64,000 bases of DNA, taken from the NCBI RefSeq assembly GCF_047948215.1, contig NC_134462.1, positions 112,667,937 to 112,731,936 of the forward strand, given 5' to 3'. Of this stretch, positions 49,471 through 62,828 are shown piece after piece. The notes beneath the pieces are model-generated. The model did not search any database. It was not told the origin of the DNA and saw only the letters and a list, made by a program, of their open reading frames with translations. Position 1 is the first letter of the stretch. Every line of letters begins with the position of its first letter. Origin of the DNA: Lycorma delicatula (lineage: Eukaryota; Arthropoda; Insecta; Hemiptera; Fulgoridae). The position numbers and the translations under genes were made by a program.

Positions 49471-51729
49471 CTATTTAGAGTTTGAAGAGATATTTGTATA
49501 CATGAATTAAAAGAAGTTTTTTTTTCAGCAGATTGCAATGCTGGGGATAACCAAAATAGTTACCTTCATCAGATTATACTTTTCCATATAACTATTGTAC
49601 AAGTAGGAGAACTCATTCTTTCCACTGTTTCTTAAAATTTCTGCGTTTTTCATTAGATCTCTTTTTGTTTAAAAGCTGGTTCTAATGTTTTTTTACAAAA
49701 GAACTGGTAATGCAAGCTATTACATAACTGGGCAGACTTTTACAGGAAATGCAAAATGGCAAAATATTTAAAGAAATATTTTTGTTCCAAGGTCTTATTG
49801 TACATTCTTTCAAAAAACGTTTCTTTTTCTAACATCTAAGCTCTTTAATTACCTATATGGTAGTGTAAGAAGTACGTGTAATCTGAATCAATTTAAATTT
49901 AACTTAGTTTTTTCCTACTTACAATTCATAAGGTGGAAGCATTATATTCAGAGGTCTAAATGAAACGGTTGTAGATTTTTAATTTAAAATAAAGTAAATT
50001 GTGTTGTCTATGCACGAGAAATATAAGTGAAGAAAGCGGTGCGTGTGTGTGTTTGTGAGGGGAATTAAAGCTTTTTATTTTGTTTTACTTATTACAATTG
50101 TTGATCTGGTACTATACATCTATGGTCAAGCTAAAGCTTGACCGTAGTTTATTTTCATATGCAACTACAGTAATATCATTATCATTTTATACAATGAACT
50201 GTGTACAATCTCCTGTCTTTTACATGTATGTACTAATGTAGCAAATAAAAATAAGTTAATTGTTATTACAATTATCTTGTATTTCAAATGCTTCAGTTTT
50301 TGCAATTTTATTCGCAAGGAACTAATAAAATCAGATATGTAATTGTACTTGAAGTTTTGATAACCTAGAAATGTCACCTCAACTGGCATCAAGTCCCATA
50401 TAATTTTTCACCTATTCCTGAACCATCTGCAGATTTTTTAAATATATGGTTGGATTTCCAGGGCCTTTTTTTGTAGTTGCAAATACTCATGCGGGGTAAT
50501 CTTTCGGAGAACAAAAACTGTCTAAAGGTAACAGCAAAGATATTAAATCTTTGTTAGGTTTTACCTGAACGCTTACATTTGAATTAGAAAAAAAAGAAAA
50601 TCAAATAAATGACCACACACTTTGAGCAAGACCACCCCTTTTAAGGGCAAGATGAATTTGAATCGCTAACATATCAATAATACAAGTAGTAAAAGTGCTT
50701 GACTTGTTACTGAGCAGTATTGTATATTTTTTTAATTTATATCTATTTAAAGGATAAATTTACTCTCAATTTTTTTCAGATTGTTTACTTCAGGAAAATA
50801 AAACTAGCATACAGGCAAGAGCGAGATTCAAAGCCCTTCTTGCTCCAACAAGTATCTCCCTCCTGTTCCAATAATTTACAAAAATCAGGAATTGCATTGA
50901 TAAAACTAAGTTTTCCAAAATATAATCTGCCTTAAAAACTCAAACATTATGTAGGGGGAAGTTCATATGTTGATTCTAGTGAATCTTAGAACAAGATATC
51001 AACTTCCTTTACAAAAAAGTCCAGTAAGGGCATCAGACAGGATTTCTGAGATCTGTAACAATAACAAATCTAATCACTTCATAACATCATCATCACTTCC
51101 GATTAATATTTTAATCCAGTGATCCTTTCTAATTTGATACTTACGCTTAACACAACAGACCTAAGAATAAACGTGCACCAACTGATTTTAATTAATAAAA
51201 CTTCTTAAAAATTGATTCAACTTTTTTTTTTAATAAATGTGTTTACCTCCAGACATGAAAAAACTTTGGTCAGTGTGGACATTTTGCTGTCCTGGATCAG
51301 TTCGGCTGTATGTCCTGGAACACTTCGTATACTACTACCATATTACACGGTTGGCGATTGCTGAACAATGTCTGTGATCAAATCAGTACTCATTGAAAGA
51401 GGTCAAGTGTTTAATGGATGGAGATTTATGACCCGATTGGTGATCAATTAGTAATGGATGAAGTCAATGACAGCTGATTGATTGGTGATATGTGTTATTA
51501 TTATTTATTATGTTACCGATATGTTGTGTTATGCACAAAACAAATTAAAATGATATTTGTTGTGAATTTAAGATTATATTAATGGTATTATAAGGCATTG
51601 GCAATCTAAGTTGTATCGATATTGGCAGTACAAGTTGTGTAAATGCTTGACTTTTTAGTTAGTAGTATTGGTTTGCTTGGCATTTCCCCGCCATAACCTC
51701 ATTCGGTCGCCCTAAAGCATACGACCAAA
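49471..51729. other. no gene recognised
   Basis: AT-rich. A local repeat lies at 50113-50144 (CTATGGTCAAGCT / AGCTTGACCGTAG, a 12-bp hairpin). 51240-51500 is less AT-rich without assignable content. Confidence 0.45.
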
Positions 51730-51890
51730 TGTTTGTGCCACAAACATTTTTTCAGAAGCTTTTAGAGAAAACTTTATTAAAAGAAATCTGTTACCTACAT
51801 GTATATATAAATAATCTTAAAAAGGTTTTCTAAAAATTAGCCCCATCTCTTGTAATTAAAATATGTTTTTTTTTTTTTTTTTTTTTTTGT
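51730..51890. repeat. dispersed repeat, copy 1, with long T run
   Basis: TTTTAGAGAAAACTTTATTA and TGTTACCTACAT are shared with 61550-61600. A 10-bp stem (AAATGTTTGT, 51728) precedes it and a run of about 24 T follows (51864-51887). Confidence 0.65.
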
Positions 51891-53690
51891 TCTTGCACTC
51901 TTCAGTTAAAATATTTTTCAATAAATTTTTTTAAAAGGTTATATACTTCATTCAAAGAGTTATTGAAAAATGTCTACTTTTTTAATTTATTGACCCTCAA
52001 CCTAATATTCAGATAGGTTTTTGAAAATTTTATTTTTCTTATTTTAGACTTATTGAAGGGGGAGCTTAATAAATTAAGAGAAAACATTACTTAAGTGTGT
52101 TTGTTTAAACTTAATTTATTTAGAAATAGTTTTAAAAAAATCTTTCTTAAAATTTATTTTCAATCTATAAAAAATTTATGAATTCTTTTTTTGGCTCAAA
52201 CTCCAAATTTGTATTACTACTACTACTACTACTACTAGCCAGGAAATTCAAGAAATACTTTTCTTTAATAATACTTAATATAAATTTAAAAAACCTGAAT
52301 TTTCTGCATCCTATTCAATATATAGATAAATATATTCTCAAATATTTTTCATTAATACCTTTAGAATTGTTATTTTTTACACTTAATATTTTCATGTACT
52401 ATTTTACTTAATTTTATTTTAAGTGAATAATATCCTTTTTAATCAAATACATTTTTTAATCGATAATTAATTGTGTGTATTGCTGCTAAAATCATATTTT
52501 GATCCATCCAGATAAATAATGGGGTAGTTTCTTTTTTTATCCAGGAAGTAGTATAGCTACCACCATTCAAGATGGAGGCCTATAAAATGTATTACTATGT
52601 ACCAGTCTGAATAAAAGATTTATTTTTATGTAAATGTAAACATAGAAAAAATTAGTAGTTCTTGTTTGAGAAGAAAGGGTCTTTACATGATGGTGGACTT
52701 TGAACGGTAGCTGCAATATGGTCATTATCAAAACTGTCTTCTATATATAAAAATTTGTTTCATACGGTCGACTGGCTTCCTGCATTATTTGCAGCTGCAT
52801 GTAAACTAAGAAAGAAATTATTCAATATATAATACCAAAGATGATGTAAAATATCCAGTGTGGTCTTTATCTGAAGAAATTTTTTTTTATGTTTGAGAAT
52901 TTTAATTTTAAAATTACTTTTTTCTGACCAATTTTATAAAAATTCCCTATCTCGTAATGTTATGCTATTGCCATTTACTCTGTAAAATATCTACATATTT
53001 TATTTTTTTGCAGCCTCTGACAACCCCATAGCTGGCCAACTGACGCCTTTTTTAATTACTTATTATTATTACATTCATTTTTAAAGTTTATATTTTAATT
53101 AATTTTTTCGCATTTAAAATTAGGCTATTTTTTGTGAAAAATGCTTTAGTAAATTACATTGCAAAGTACAAAAAAAAACCATCGATATTTAATAAGTTCC
53201 TTGCATAAAAATGAACAGTGTAGTAACCTAAAAGTAATACAGATAAAAAAAATTAACTAAAGCAACTTTTAAAAATAATTGGCTCACAGCTAAGATTGCA
53301 TAGAATTTTTTCACAAAATCTAGCCTACATTAGTTTGCAAAATAAACTAAAAAACAATATTTAATAACTTGGTTTGCATGCAAATGAAAGAAACAAAAAT
53401 TTAATTTAACAAAAAATAAATGCATGATCACAACTTAAAGGAAAACTAAAGTCACTGTAACTAAAATTATTACAGAAAAGAATACTAGAACAGAACACTT
53501 ATTTTATACAGAAAACAAAGGTTATTAGCATTTACTATAAAAATATTTCATTATTCTAACTTATACCAAAAAATAAAAAAAATAATAATAAGAGTTCTCA
53601 TTACATACGTATTATTATGTATGTATAAAACACAGGGAAAGTTTTCTTCAATATCTTTAGGTACCTAATGGTTTGACTTTTTCTAAAGGT
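51891..53690. other. no gene recognised
   Basis: AT-rich, with a short (TAC)n tract at 52213-52238. Confidence 0.5.
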
Positions 53691-53699
53691 TAAATTTTG

Positions 53700-54045
53700 G
53701 CAGATATCCGTTCTGCCAAGATTGTAGAACTCAACTTTTTCCTTTCTTCTTCCAGTATTTTGATTTCTGCTTGCATTTTCCTTATCAGGGCTCTATTTTG
53801 TTCATCTTGAGAGAAGTTTTTTTCTACAAGATATTCTCCATATCATTTTCTAGAGCTTCTCACTGCAGTGAGTATTTTTTTAGTAATGAAAACATTCTCC
53901 TTGTCCCCGGCATTTCCAATCGCATAAAAACTTTTCTTTGATAAATTACTGTCTCTTTGTGTAAATCCTCAACAAAAAGAGATTTGTTAATGGAAAAATC
54001 ACTACTGAAAATGCCATTCACTGAAATGTTCTGCAATTTTTTCAA
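53700..54045 (-). pseudogene. broken reading frames of unknown origin
   Basis: An open frame of 61 codons (53860-54045, …SLFVEDLHKETVIYQRKVFM…) is followed after a stop and shift by a Lys/Glu-rich piece IRKMQAEIKILEEERKKLSS (about 53735-53795) that looks like a coiled coil. Composition is protein-like across both. I do not recognise a family; transposon ORF1 or host pseudogene are both possible. Confidence 0.4.
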
Positions 54046-54805
54046 ACTTTACTGATTTTTTCTAAAAATTTCTTACTTTTCCTAAGTTTATATTTCCTCA
54101 CATTTCCTGGTTGTGAAAACCACAGTTTAAGATTCATGTGTAGGTATATAGGTTTATTTGTTAATATTTCTACCGTTATTCAATAAAATAATGCGGGAGC
54201 AGATTTAAATTATTTCTAAATATGTTAACCAACAATGTCTACATAAAAACTGGCAGAGCTGAATCACTCTCCTGGCAAACCCCAGAAATGCAACTCATCA
54301 AGCTACAGAAGGTTCACCTTGACAGACTTGCTTAGGAAGAAAATTAAGTGGAACATTTAGAGAATATAAACATGAAAATAAAGAATTATATTAAAAAAAA
54401 ATATTCAACTGCTTTAACACAATTTTGAGATACGGAACCCAAGATGACCATATCTCCCAACTTCCTTGACTAGTTCCAACCAAAATAAAAAAGAATTCAT
54501 TCAACAGTCTGTTATTCGGAAGTCACTATTCAAAATTTTGTAAAAATTGATTAATCCGGTCTGAAAATCAAGCAAAATAACTAACAAAAAGTAAATAAGC
54601 TGACTACACAGTTGTTGGACCTTCCCATCACACACCTAAAGCTGCGTTCCAGGAAAGTTCTACAATTGTGAGTTGTTTCTGATGCACGGCTAATACACAC
54701 ATACACCCAAACTTAATTCCCAAATATTTAAATATATTTTTTTGTTTATTTAATTCGATGATTCTAACTAAAGCGTGCGCACATACTGTAATTAATTCAC
54801 ACAGG
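54046..54805. other. no gene recognised
   Basis: Slightly less AT-rich, probably old repeat sequence. Confidence 0.4.
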
Positions 54806-54808
54806 TGT

Positions 54809-54940
54809 GGTGGTAGTAGCAATGACGGTTGGAACTAACTAAACTAATGTAACTTCACAACTTACATAGAATAAATTTCGCTTGTATGGTTGGCAGACTG
54901 ATGTAATCACAAGGCTTATCGCACCAGGTACTGAGTCGAC
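54809..54940 (-). repeat. lone satellite monomer, inverted
   Basis: In minus orientation it reads GTACCTGGTGCGATAAG, CAGTCTGCCAACCATACAAG, TTCTATGTAAGTTGTGAA and TAGTTTAGTTAG, the same order as each unit of the array at 62829-63914, roughly 8 kb away on the other strand. Confidence 0.85.
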
Positions 54941-57635
54941 AAGGCGATTGAGTTTGAGACCCAGCCAGACTGAGTTACTTTTATACACTTTAAACATTAT
55001 TCATTTATTTAATTCTATGCTCGACTGTGACGTCACAACATAGCAGACAACTATAACAGCATTTTTTGGTGTGGGTGTGCAACTTTTCAAAAAGTTTTTT
55101 TGCAAATATAGTTATTTTTAAATTAACAAATGTACCTAAGAAAAATATGATTTTAATTAGGTAAAATTTTGAGATACAGAGGGTGACCTTGCTATACAGC
55201 CTCATCCCCTTGACATTTTAATTTGAAAATTTAATGGCATCAATGCCCCATAAGCAGAAGTAATCTGACCAAGTTTGGTCAAAATTAGTCCAATAGTTCT
55301 GGAGATATAAGGTGTTTTAGAGGCCTACATCAAACACATACATATGAACACTAACATTTGGAAAATTTCCATGTGGTTTTTTGGGTATCTCAGGTGTCAA
55401 AATGTTAAAATCGCATGTGCCAAACTGAATCGTGCACAATACTTTAGCTTCTAGAGCAATAGCTCTCTGCTATATCATTATTTAGATAGGAAAGTAAAAA
55501 TTAGGATTATTATCCCTCCTGATAAAATTGCCCTAATACATAACCAAAGTAACACATAATAATGTAATGAAATTATGTAATTAGTAGATAATCTACAGAT
55601 GAAACAAAATTTGAATCTGCATAACATTGAATACGTCTAGAAAATATTTCAGCTAAGTAGAATTAAATAATGTGAAAGTAATTACCTATTCTTTGAGAAA
55701 AATTTGAGCTATGGTTCACATGAGTATCGTTGGCCAATTGTGATCAGAATTAAATGGGTAACAATACTTAATATCCAGAAATCACCCTGCCAAATTTTCA
55801 TTCAGATCATTTAATCTGTAAATATTTGGCAAAAACAGGCCAACATACACATACATCTTTTTTTTTGTAGAATTATTCTATCTAAAATTATTGTTTTTTG
55901 TTAGAGAAGATAAAGGTCATGAAATGTCAAGATCTGTAAAAACTCAGTGTTGTTAAATTGACTCTGTACACTTTCCCTTTTGTAACACTTTATAATTATT
56001 CAGTTCAACTACAAACAGGGAAAGCAAAAATTTAAATCGACTCCTTTTTTAAATTAAGAGACCTTTCAACATTAATTATCAGCACTTTTTTGTTGCAGAA
56101 TTTTGTGGTTACAATTGTGACCATCCTAAAACGGTTAAGAAAAAATCATTTCACTATGATAGTGTGATGTTATCAAACATTTATGATTTATTTGTTTAAC
56201 ATATTGTTTTTCATAGAGTTAGTACATTTCATATTGTAATATCAAATTTCATTTTGTCACAGCGTATAGAAATATAAATAAATATTTATGAATTACTCAT
56301 ATACGGTAAATTATTTGTAAAAATATTTTTTTTCATCTGAATGCAATTTATTACTTATTATTTATAAAATTTCCATATTATGATTAGCGGTTGTGTATGT
56401 GCGTCTGGTTTTATGAGATTTACAAAAAATGTTTTTGTTACGTATAGTTCCATGTATTCAGTCTCTTGTTCTAAAATATTTAGTGCAATAATACAAAAAA
56501 AATTATTTACATGTTCCAATATGTATCACTGTATTTTGTTAGACTATAGTAAAATTTTCTAAAAGCAATATAAACAATGTTGCCGACTTTTCTATGTATA
56601 TTTGTGAAGTAAAATGTATTGTATGTTTTCTATCACTAGATGGGTATTTTAATTTTGTATTTTGTGCAATATGCTGTCAATGGATGTGTATGGGTCATGC
56701 AGAGAAACAGCATGAAGGGCAGCCACAAAAGTAGATGGAAGATCTATAATCCTCTTACCCATCGTCCTCAAAACTTACAATTTAATTCAATCAACACATG
56801 CGACCACCTCCAAATAATGTGGGAAAAGGGGGTGCCATTGCTTCCTCCAAATAATTAGGGCCCCAATAGGCATATTCCTGCTAGCCCAAAAGGCATTAGC
56901 ACCAAAAGGACTTCAGCGAACGGACTGAAGGGAAATCATGCCAGGAGTATGAGGCTCAAAAGCTTAGTCTCCCACAGTCAGACCCGGTAAATAATTTTCA
57001 TGCCGGTCCATGCAAATAGGAACGCATATCACCAAGTCCGTTCATAAATAAAACTTAAAATTTATTACCACCACTAAATAACCCGTGAAACCCACCCGAT
57101 AATAGAAAGATCCAGCAGCAGGAGCCATTGTCCAGGCTCTGTGATTTGCAGGGAGAAATATTGAAACTCTTGCGCCATTCTTGCGATCCATTCCATTTCT
57201 GGGTCATAAAAATATGTAAGATATTTTACTGACTTCAGTCTTCATATTTATGGTATTGTAATACCTATTATGTAATGTGTGTAAACATAGTTTTAATATA
57301 AAAAAATATTTAAATACTGTGGAACACTTTAATGTCAAATTTTAACTACTCATACATTCAATTCACAGATTGAATTTTAAATTGACTTGATTATCCAAAT
57401 TATAATATATTTGCAACTAAAAAATGTTTCCTTGAGCTCAAAATGATAAAGATAAATTGTCAAACTTAAAAATTCAGTATTTACTCAAGCAAATTTATTT
57501 TAAATGAAAGTATTTTTTTCTACACAAGTCTTGTCTTACCTATTCATATTGTTTTTACTTCCCTCATTATTAGATCAGCTGTGATATCTTGATTAAAACC
57601 CGATTTCATGTTATTATTTTAATATATTTTTTCAG
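54941..57635. other. repeat-derived DNA, no gene recognised
   Basis: 54990-55490 has the look of an insect transposon tail (CTGACCAAGTTTGGTCAAAA, then GTTCTGGAGATATAAGG). 56640-57200 is markedly less AT-rich with no family-like frame, probably an unassigned element. Confidence 0.45.
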
Positions 57636-57807
57636 GGCGGAGACATACTTCAATTGAGTGAAGTTTATGGAGTAAACCGATGGGAGAGCCTTGTAAATAA
57701 TCAGAAATTAAATGAGAAATATTTAGATAAAAGGAAAAGAAATCTGTTGTTAGATATAACTGGTAATAATGAAGCAGTAATAAGTAACCACTGGAAACTA
57801 AAAAGCA
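57636..57807 (+). CDS. unrecognised exon-like block
   Basis: 172 nt open between acceptor TTTTTTCAG and donor GTAAGA: GGDILQLSEVYGVNRWESLV, then NEKYLDKRKRNLLLDI and ISNHWKLKS. Composition is protein-like but no family is recognised and no partner exon was found. It could be an isolated exon, a transposon piece, or chance in AT-rich DNA. Confidence 0.3.
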
Positions 57808-59445
57808 GTAAGATTACGCATATATGTAGTAATGTTAAAAGAGGTTTTTGGATAAAAAAAAAAATCAGAAGTTTTTTATTTAAAATATTTTCTCTAAATA
57901 TCTTAAAGTTTGTATCTTCTCTAAGTATCTAATTATTTGAATATTGTTCATTCTCTAATCACATTTCATCATCTGTAGAGAATTCTTCACAATATTGCAG
58001 CGTACAGTAACTACTATTTTAAATTTTTGTAAAAAAAAAAAAATAACTTTTTCACATCAAATCAGAATAGCATACTCAAAAATGTTGTCTAATTAAAATA
58101 TTCTTAATGTCTACAAACTCATACTTGTTTGTAACTTATAGTACAGCATTCTGAATACTATGGATATTACAGCATTTTATGAATGGATATAAATTCATGT
58201 GACTCATTAAAAGTAAATATTAAATAATCCCAAGGCAATACTACACATATTTGTAAAATATATATAATTTATTTAATTCAGCAACTAAAGATTGCTATTT
58301 CCTAATTGAGAATGACTTGTGATTCATATAAGTGGTCCATAATAATTATGATTAGGAAAAACTCAAATGTTTAGAAAATAACTTTATTATGTAAAAAACA
58401 CACGCACACATATTTACTCGTATATTCAAAACAAGTGACAGACAGGTTTTACTGTATTGGATATGTTATGTATTATTTGTATAAATAATAATAATAATAA
58501 TCTGTATAATAATAAATTGTTTCTCATCAATATATTGTCATATGTTAGAGCAGTACAAATTGTTAAGGGGAGGCAAAATCCCTATTTAATGTAATGTTAA
58601 GATAAGGAACATTTTCTCAGAATTTATTGCACCGATTTGTTTCAAATTTAAAAAAAAATAGTTCTTTAGACTTTCTTATATAATCTGAGTTAATTTGGGT
58701 AAAAAAGCTGAAAAAAAAAATTAGCACATTACTTTTAATTTCTTACATTTTTGAATTAAAAATTTTTTTTATGAATTCAAAAATGTAGTTTTTAGCTTGA
58801 AAAAACTAAGCTTAATTCACTGAATCGGCTGAACACCGGTAAAAATTTCAGATATATTAAAGCACTAGTTGCAGAAAAAATATACCTTAAACCACAAAAA
58901 CTTACATTTACAAAAAAACTTCAAAAACTACCAATTTTAATGCATCCTGGCTTCATATGCAGGTATGTTGTCAAATCTCTCATAAAGTTTTCTTTTCACC
59001 AGCTTTTTTTGCTTCCAAGCTTCTCTTTCAAACACAATAACTGCAGAAACAGTCCGTCTCAGACACTCGTAGTCCAAATTTTTTATCGTGTCTACAGTCC
59101 TATTTCCTGGACACACTCTTTCAAAATATTACACTTTGTAATATTTCCTCTGTTAAATATAGCTGCTGTATCCAATATTACCAGTTTTAAATGTATTTAA
59201 TGCAATAAAAGTATTTTTGGGTATACGGGTCTAAATTAGACGATTTAAACTTTCATTTACATTTTGAATCCCACCACTGAAACACCTGAGATTAGCTAAG
59301 ATTTTTGAGGCTAATCTAAGCTATGATTTTGAAAAATAGGTTTAATTTCTCTAAGAATGGCACGTGGAATTGTATGTTTATGCTTATATTCAACTGTATT
59401 AACCAAGGTCTCTAATTTTCAATACAGACACCATGAATCACTACC
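57808..59445. other. no gene recognised
   Basis: AT-rich with an (ATA)n tract near 58487-58506. Confidence 0.5.
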
Positions 59446-59459
59446 AGGTGGACACAATC

Positions 59460-59740
59460 TTACCCACCAGGCTGGTCTAATGGTGAACGTGTCTTCCCAA
59501 ATCAGCTGATATTGGAGGTTGATAGTTCCAGCGTTCAAGTCCTAGTAAAGCCAATTACATTTATACGGATTTGAATACATCGTGGATACTGGTGTGGTGA
59601 TTGGGTTTCAATTAACCACACACATCTCATGAATGGTTGAACTGAGACTGTACAAGACTACACTTCATTTACTTCATTTTCATTCATCCTCTGAAGTAAT
59701 ATCTGAACAGTAATTCCTGGAGTCTAAACAGGAAAAAGAA
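59460..59740 (+). mobile_element. tRNA-derived SINE (family B), with target duplication
   Basis: Head with box A-like TGGTCTAATGG and box B-like GCGTTCAAGTCC, a body through AATTAACCACACACATCTCA, and the tail CATCCTCTGAAGTAATATCT ending AACAGGAAAAAG. Perfect 14-bp direct repeats AGGTGGACACAATC flank it at 59446-59459 and 59741-59754, so both insertion ends are intact. Confidence 0.93.
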
Positions 59741-59754
59741 AGGTGGACACAATC

Positions 59755-60762
59755 CACTGCAGGGATTTTTGTCCATACAATATTTACAGTAAAAAATACC
59801 CCAAATTGCCTGCTGCATAACAACCAAATTTCCAGAATTATTTCTTACTGCTTGCACATATTAGGTTGCAATTGGTTTATTAGTTTATCAGTTAGGCGAT
59901 TCTTACCACTTTTACTTTTTAATTTACGCATTTGCTTCTGTACATATCCTGTACATTCTAAATTTTATTTTAATATTACCACATGGATTCTCTTTAGTAA
60001 CTGATAACTAGCTTTTGGTAACACCATCCCTTAAATAATTAACATAACAAACATTATATTTATTAACAGATTTTATAAATAATTCATTTACGCCTTTTAC
60101 TTCCATTCCTTTGGTGTGGCCTTAATAATTTTTCAGACAGGATATATTATGTTCACCGATATTTTTATTAACACAATTACAGTATTTTATCATTACATGA
60201 ACATCCAAAACTTCACCAGAGTCAATGCTAGTACAATTTAGGACTTGTATCTAAGTTTGTAATTTCCAAGAAGTTGTAAACTTTTTTGTAAAAGTTACAA
60301 CGGGAACAAAAGATTTCAAGCTGCGTTGTTATATCAACATGCAAATTTGTGGATCTTATTTGCAGGTCAAAATATAATAATAATAATAATAATATTATAA
60401 TTCAATATACAAAAATTTTAGTTTTTATGTATTGAATTATTTACAAGAATACTAGACAGTTTACGTACATCTAAGAGTTCATAAAACTCATTATATTCCG
60501 ACGAATATTTATCTTAGACACTTTTTTTAATTTTTTTAAAAGAACTAACTAGATGTCAATTTCACAGATTAGTACTTATTTGCAACTCAATCTTGGATGT
60601 CAATGGATGGTGATTCATCAATCTCTTTTAGTTTTTCAGTCTACCCCTGATTCCTTTACAGCTTTTGGTTAGTCTGTTACTGAAATGAGGCATATTTAGA
60701 AGTAATAATTACACAAAACTACTACAAAAAAATACTCACTTCAATATTTTAGTATGTAGCAC
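59755..60762. other. no gene recognised
   Basis: AT-rich with a (TAA)n tract at 60376-60395. Confidence 0.5.
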
Positions 60763-60772
60763 ATTAGGTTAG

Positions 60773-60934
60773 AGCCGGCCTCTGTGGCGTGAGTGGTACC
60801 ATCTCAGCCTTTCATCTGGAGGTCCTGTGTTCGAATTCCGGTCAGGCATGGCATTCTCACACACTACAAAAATTGTTATTCATCTCATACTCTGAAGTAA
60901 TACCTAACAATGGTCCCAAAGGTTAAAAAATAAA
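60773..60934 (+). mobile_element. tRNA-derived SINE (family A), full length
   Basis: Box A TGGCGTGAGTGG and box B TGTTCGAATTCC, tail ACTCTGAAGTAATACCTAAC and an A-rich end. Flanked by near-identical ATTAGGTTAG (60763) and ATTAGGTCAG (60935), a likely target duplication. Confidence 0.92.
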
Positions 60935-60944
60935 ATTAGGTCAG

Positions 60945-62090
60945 AAATACACTCTATAAAAAATCACATGTTATTTGTTTACATTTGATAACACCGACAT
61001 AACAATTTTAAATTATCAAACATTTAACAAAAACACTACGAAAATCAATTAACTCATTAAAAAGTTATATGATTTTGTAAAACCGTAATTATTCTAGATA
61101 AAAATTACAAATTGATTATTTTAAAATCAATTTCACAATGAAATATCTCACTAATATACAAGTGTTATATGTCAATGGAACCAGTAAACACTGAACTGTT
61201 ACATGACAGAAAAAAGTTTTTTTTTTGTTTCTGCCTCCCCTTAAGGAGTTAGTTATACCATTTCAAAGGTTGGTAGTTGAAGACCAGACTGAACCGGTTA
61301 TGTTTAACACTAAAAATTCCTTTCATACTGTATACAGCCCCCATTTTGTCAATGGATATAAGCTCTGATAAGTACACACTAATTATATGAACAAGGAATG
61401 CTACTGTCTATTTGACCCCAAATGAAGAAAGCTACATTAGATAACTGGATAACTCCATAGTATCATACAAATTAATTTATCAGAGCTAGGTTCTATGTAT
61501 TAAGGGGCATGAGGGACGTCACAAATAAACCAATCTTGATTTTCTTCAGAGACATTTTAGAGAAAACTTTATTAAAGCAAATTTGTTATCTACATTGCAT
61601 ATACAGAAAAAAACTTTAAAAAAAAACAATTCACAGTTGATTTTTGTATTTTGAAAACTTGTTCTAACCTTTTGAGGGAGCTCCAAAAGGTGATATTATC
61701 CTTCAGATGGGAATATAATTAACTATAATATATAATATATATATATATATATAATCTTAGTGAAAATTTAAATAATTCATCAACATAACCATCAAACACA
61801 GTAACAGAACCTAAAAAACTAATATCAAAAGTCGACTTTCGCGGAAGTCGGTACAAAATTACAAATTTTTCCAAATTTACTTCAAACAAAAATAAAAATT
61901 TACAAAATATAAACCCGTTGCTTTTTGTGTGAGTGGGATAGCAGGGATATGAAAAACCATTATATAAAAGAGCAGTGTCAAAGAGAGAGGCACTAACTGT
62001 AGGAGAGAAGAATGTTGTTAGGAAGGCATTAGTAAAACCAGAAAAAGTTTCATCTTCCAACACCACACATTATGTTCAGACACCATTTTG
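60945..62090. other. no gene recognised; second copy of dispersed repeat
   Basis: 61550-61610 shares TTTTAGAGAAAACTTTATTA with 51750. An (AT)n tract lies at 61728-61753. The minus-strand frame at 61719-62066 has no recognised family. Confidence 0.45.
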
Positions 62091-62097
62091 ACCAATT

Positions 62098-62201
62098 CTC
62101 TCTCTCACTGTGTCTCTCTCTTCCTCTGCTTGTGTGTGTGCAAGTCCTCTCTCTCTCGCTGTGTGTGTGTGTGTGTGTGTGTATGTGTTTCTCTCACTCT
62201 A

Positions 62202-62232
<31 letters not shown>

Positions 62233-62270
62233 ATGTGTCTGTGTGTATGTCTTTCTCTGTCTTCTCTTAA
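62098..62270. repeat. compound (CT)n/(GT)n microsatellite
   Basis: Alternating CT and GT dinucleotide blocks. They generate spurious Cys/Ser/Val/Leu open frames in all three plus-strand frames. Confidence 0.95.
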
Positions 62271-62828
62271 TATCCTTTCGAATATCGAACACGCGATATT
62301 ATTTACTCCCAATAAGATTAGGATCTCCTATTCTGGTTCCGCTATATCATTTATGATTAGTTTAAAATATTATAAAAAATCTTTTGTGTTCTTATATTTC
62401 TGTTGAATTACATTTCCTTCAGAAGAATAGAAAAAAGCAATCAAGGCATGTAGATAAAACTAGCGGTGGTGCTGCTCCAAAAAAATTTTTCTAGCCAAAA
62501 AATAATTTAAACAAATTTACTGCTGAAGCATTTTCTCACACCCATCTGCGATTATTATCACTCCATTATCTACCTTTACTAGTATTGAAACTTTATACTC
62601 CCTTGATTTCGAAATCAGTTGATTTTCGATGTCGATATAACCACTAGTCTATCCCGGTGGGGTAAATGGATGAAAACGAGTTCTACAAATTTACTACTAA
62701 TATATTTTCTCACATCAATCTATGGTTATTATCGCTCAATTATCGATTGACGGTTTTAAGCAAACGGTTTTTAAGCACATTGTGCTTAAAAACCGTTTTG
62801 ATGAGGAATGGCGACCGAAGCAACGTTT
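62271..62828. repeat. spacer with 60-bp direct repeat and strong hairpin
   Basis: Similar segments of about 60 nt begin at about 62510 and 62684 (ACAAATTTACT…TTTTCTCACA…TATTATC). A perfect 17-bp stem with loop ATT lies at 62762-62798 (AAACGGTTTTTAAGCAC). It directly precedes the satellite array. Confidence 0.8.

Noticed and set aside
62072..62406. Open frames rich in Cys, Ser, Val and Leu
   Set aside because: They are translations of CT/GT dinucleotide repeats in all three frames.
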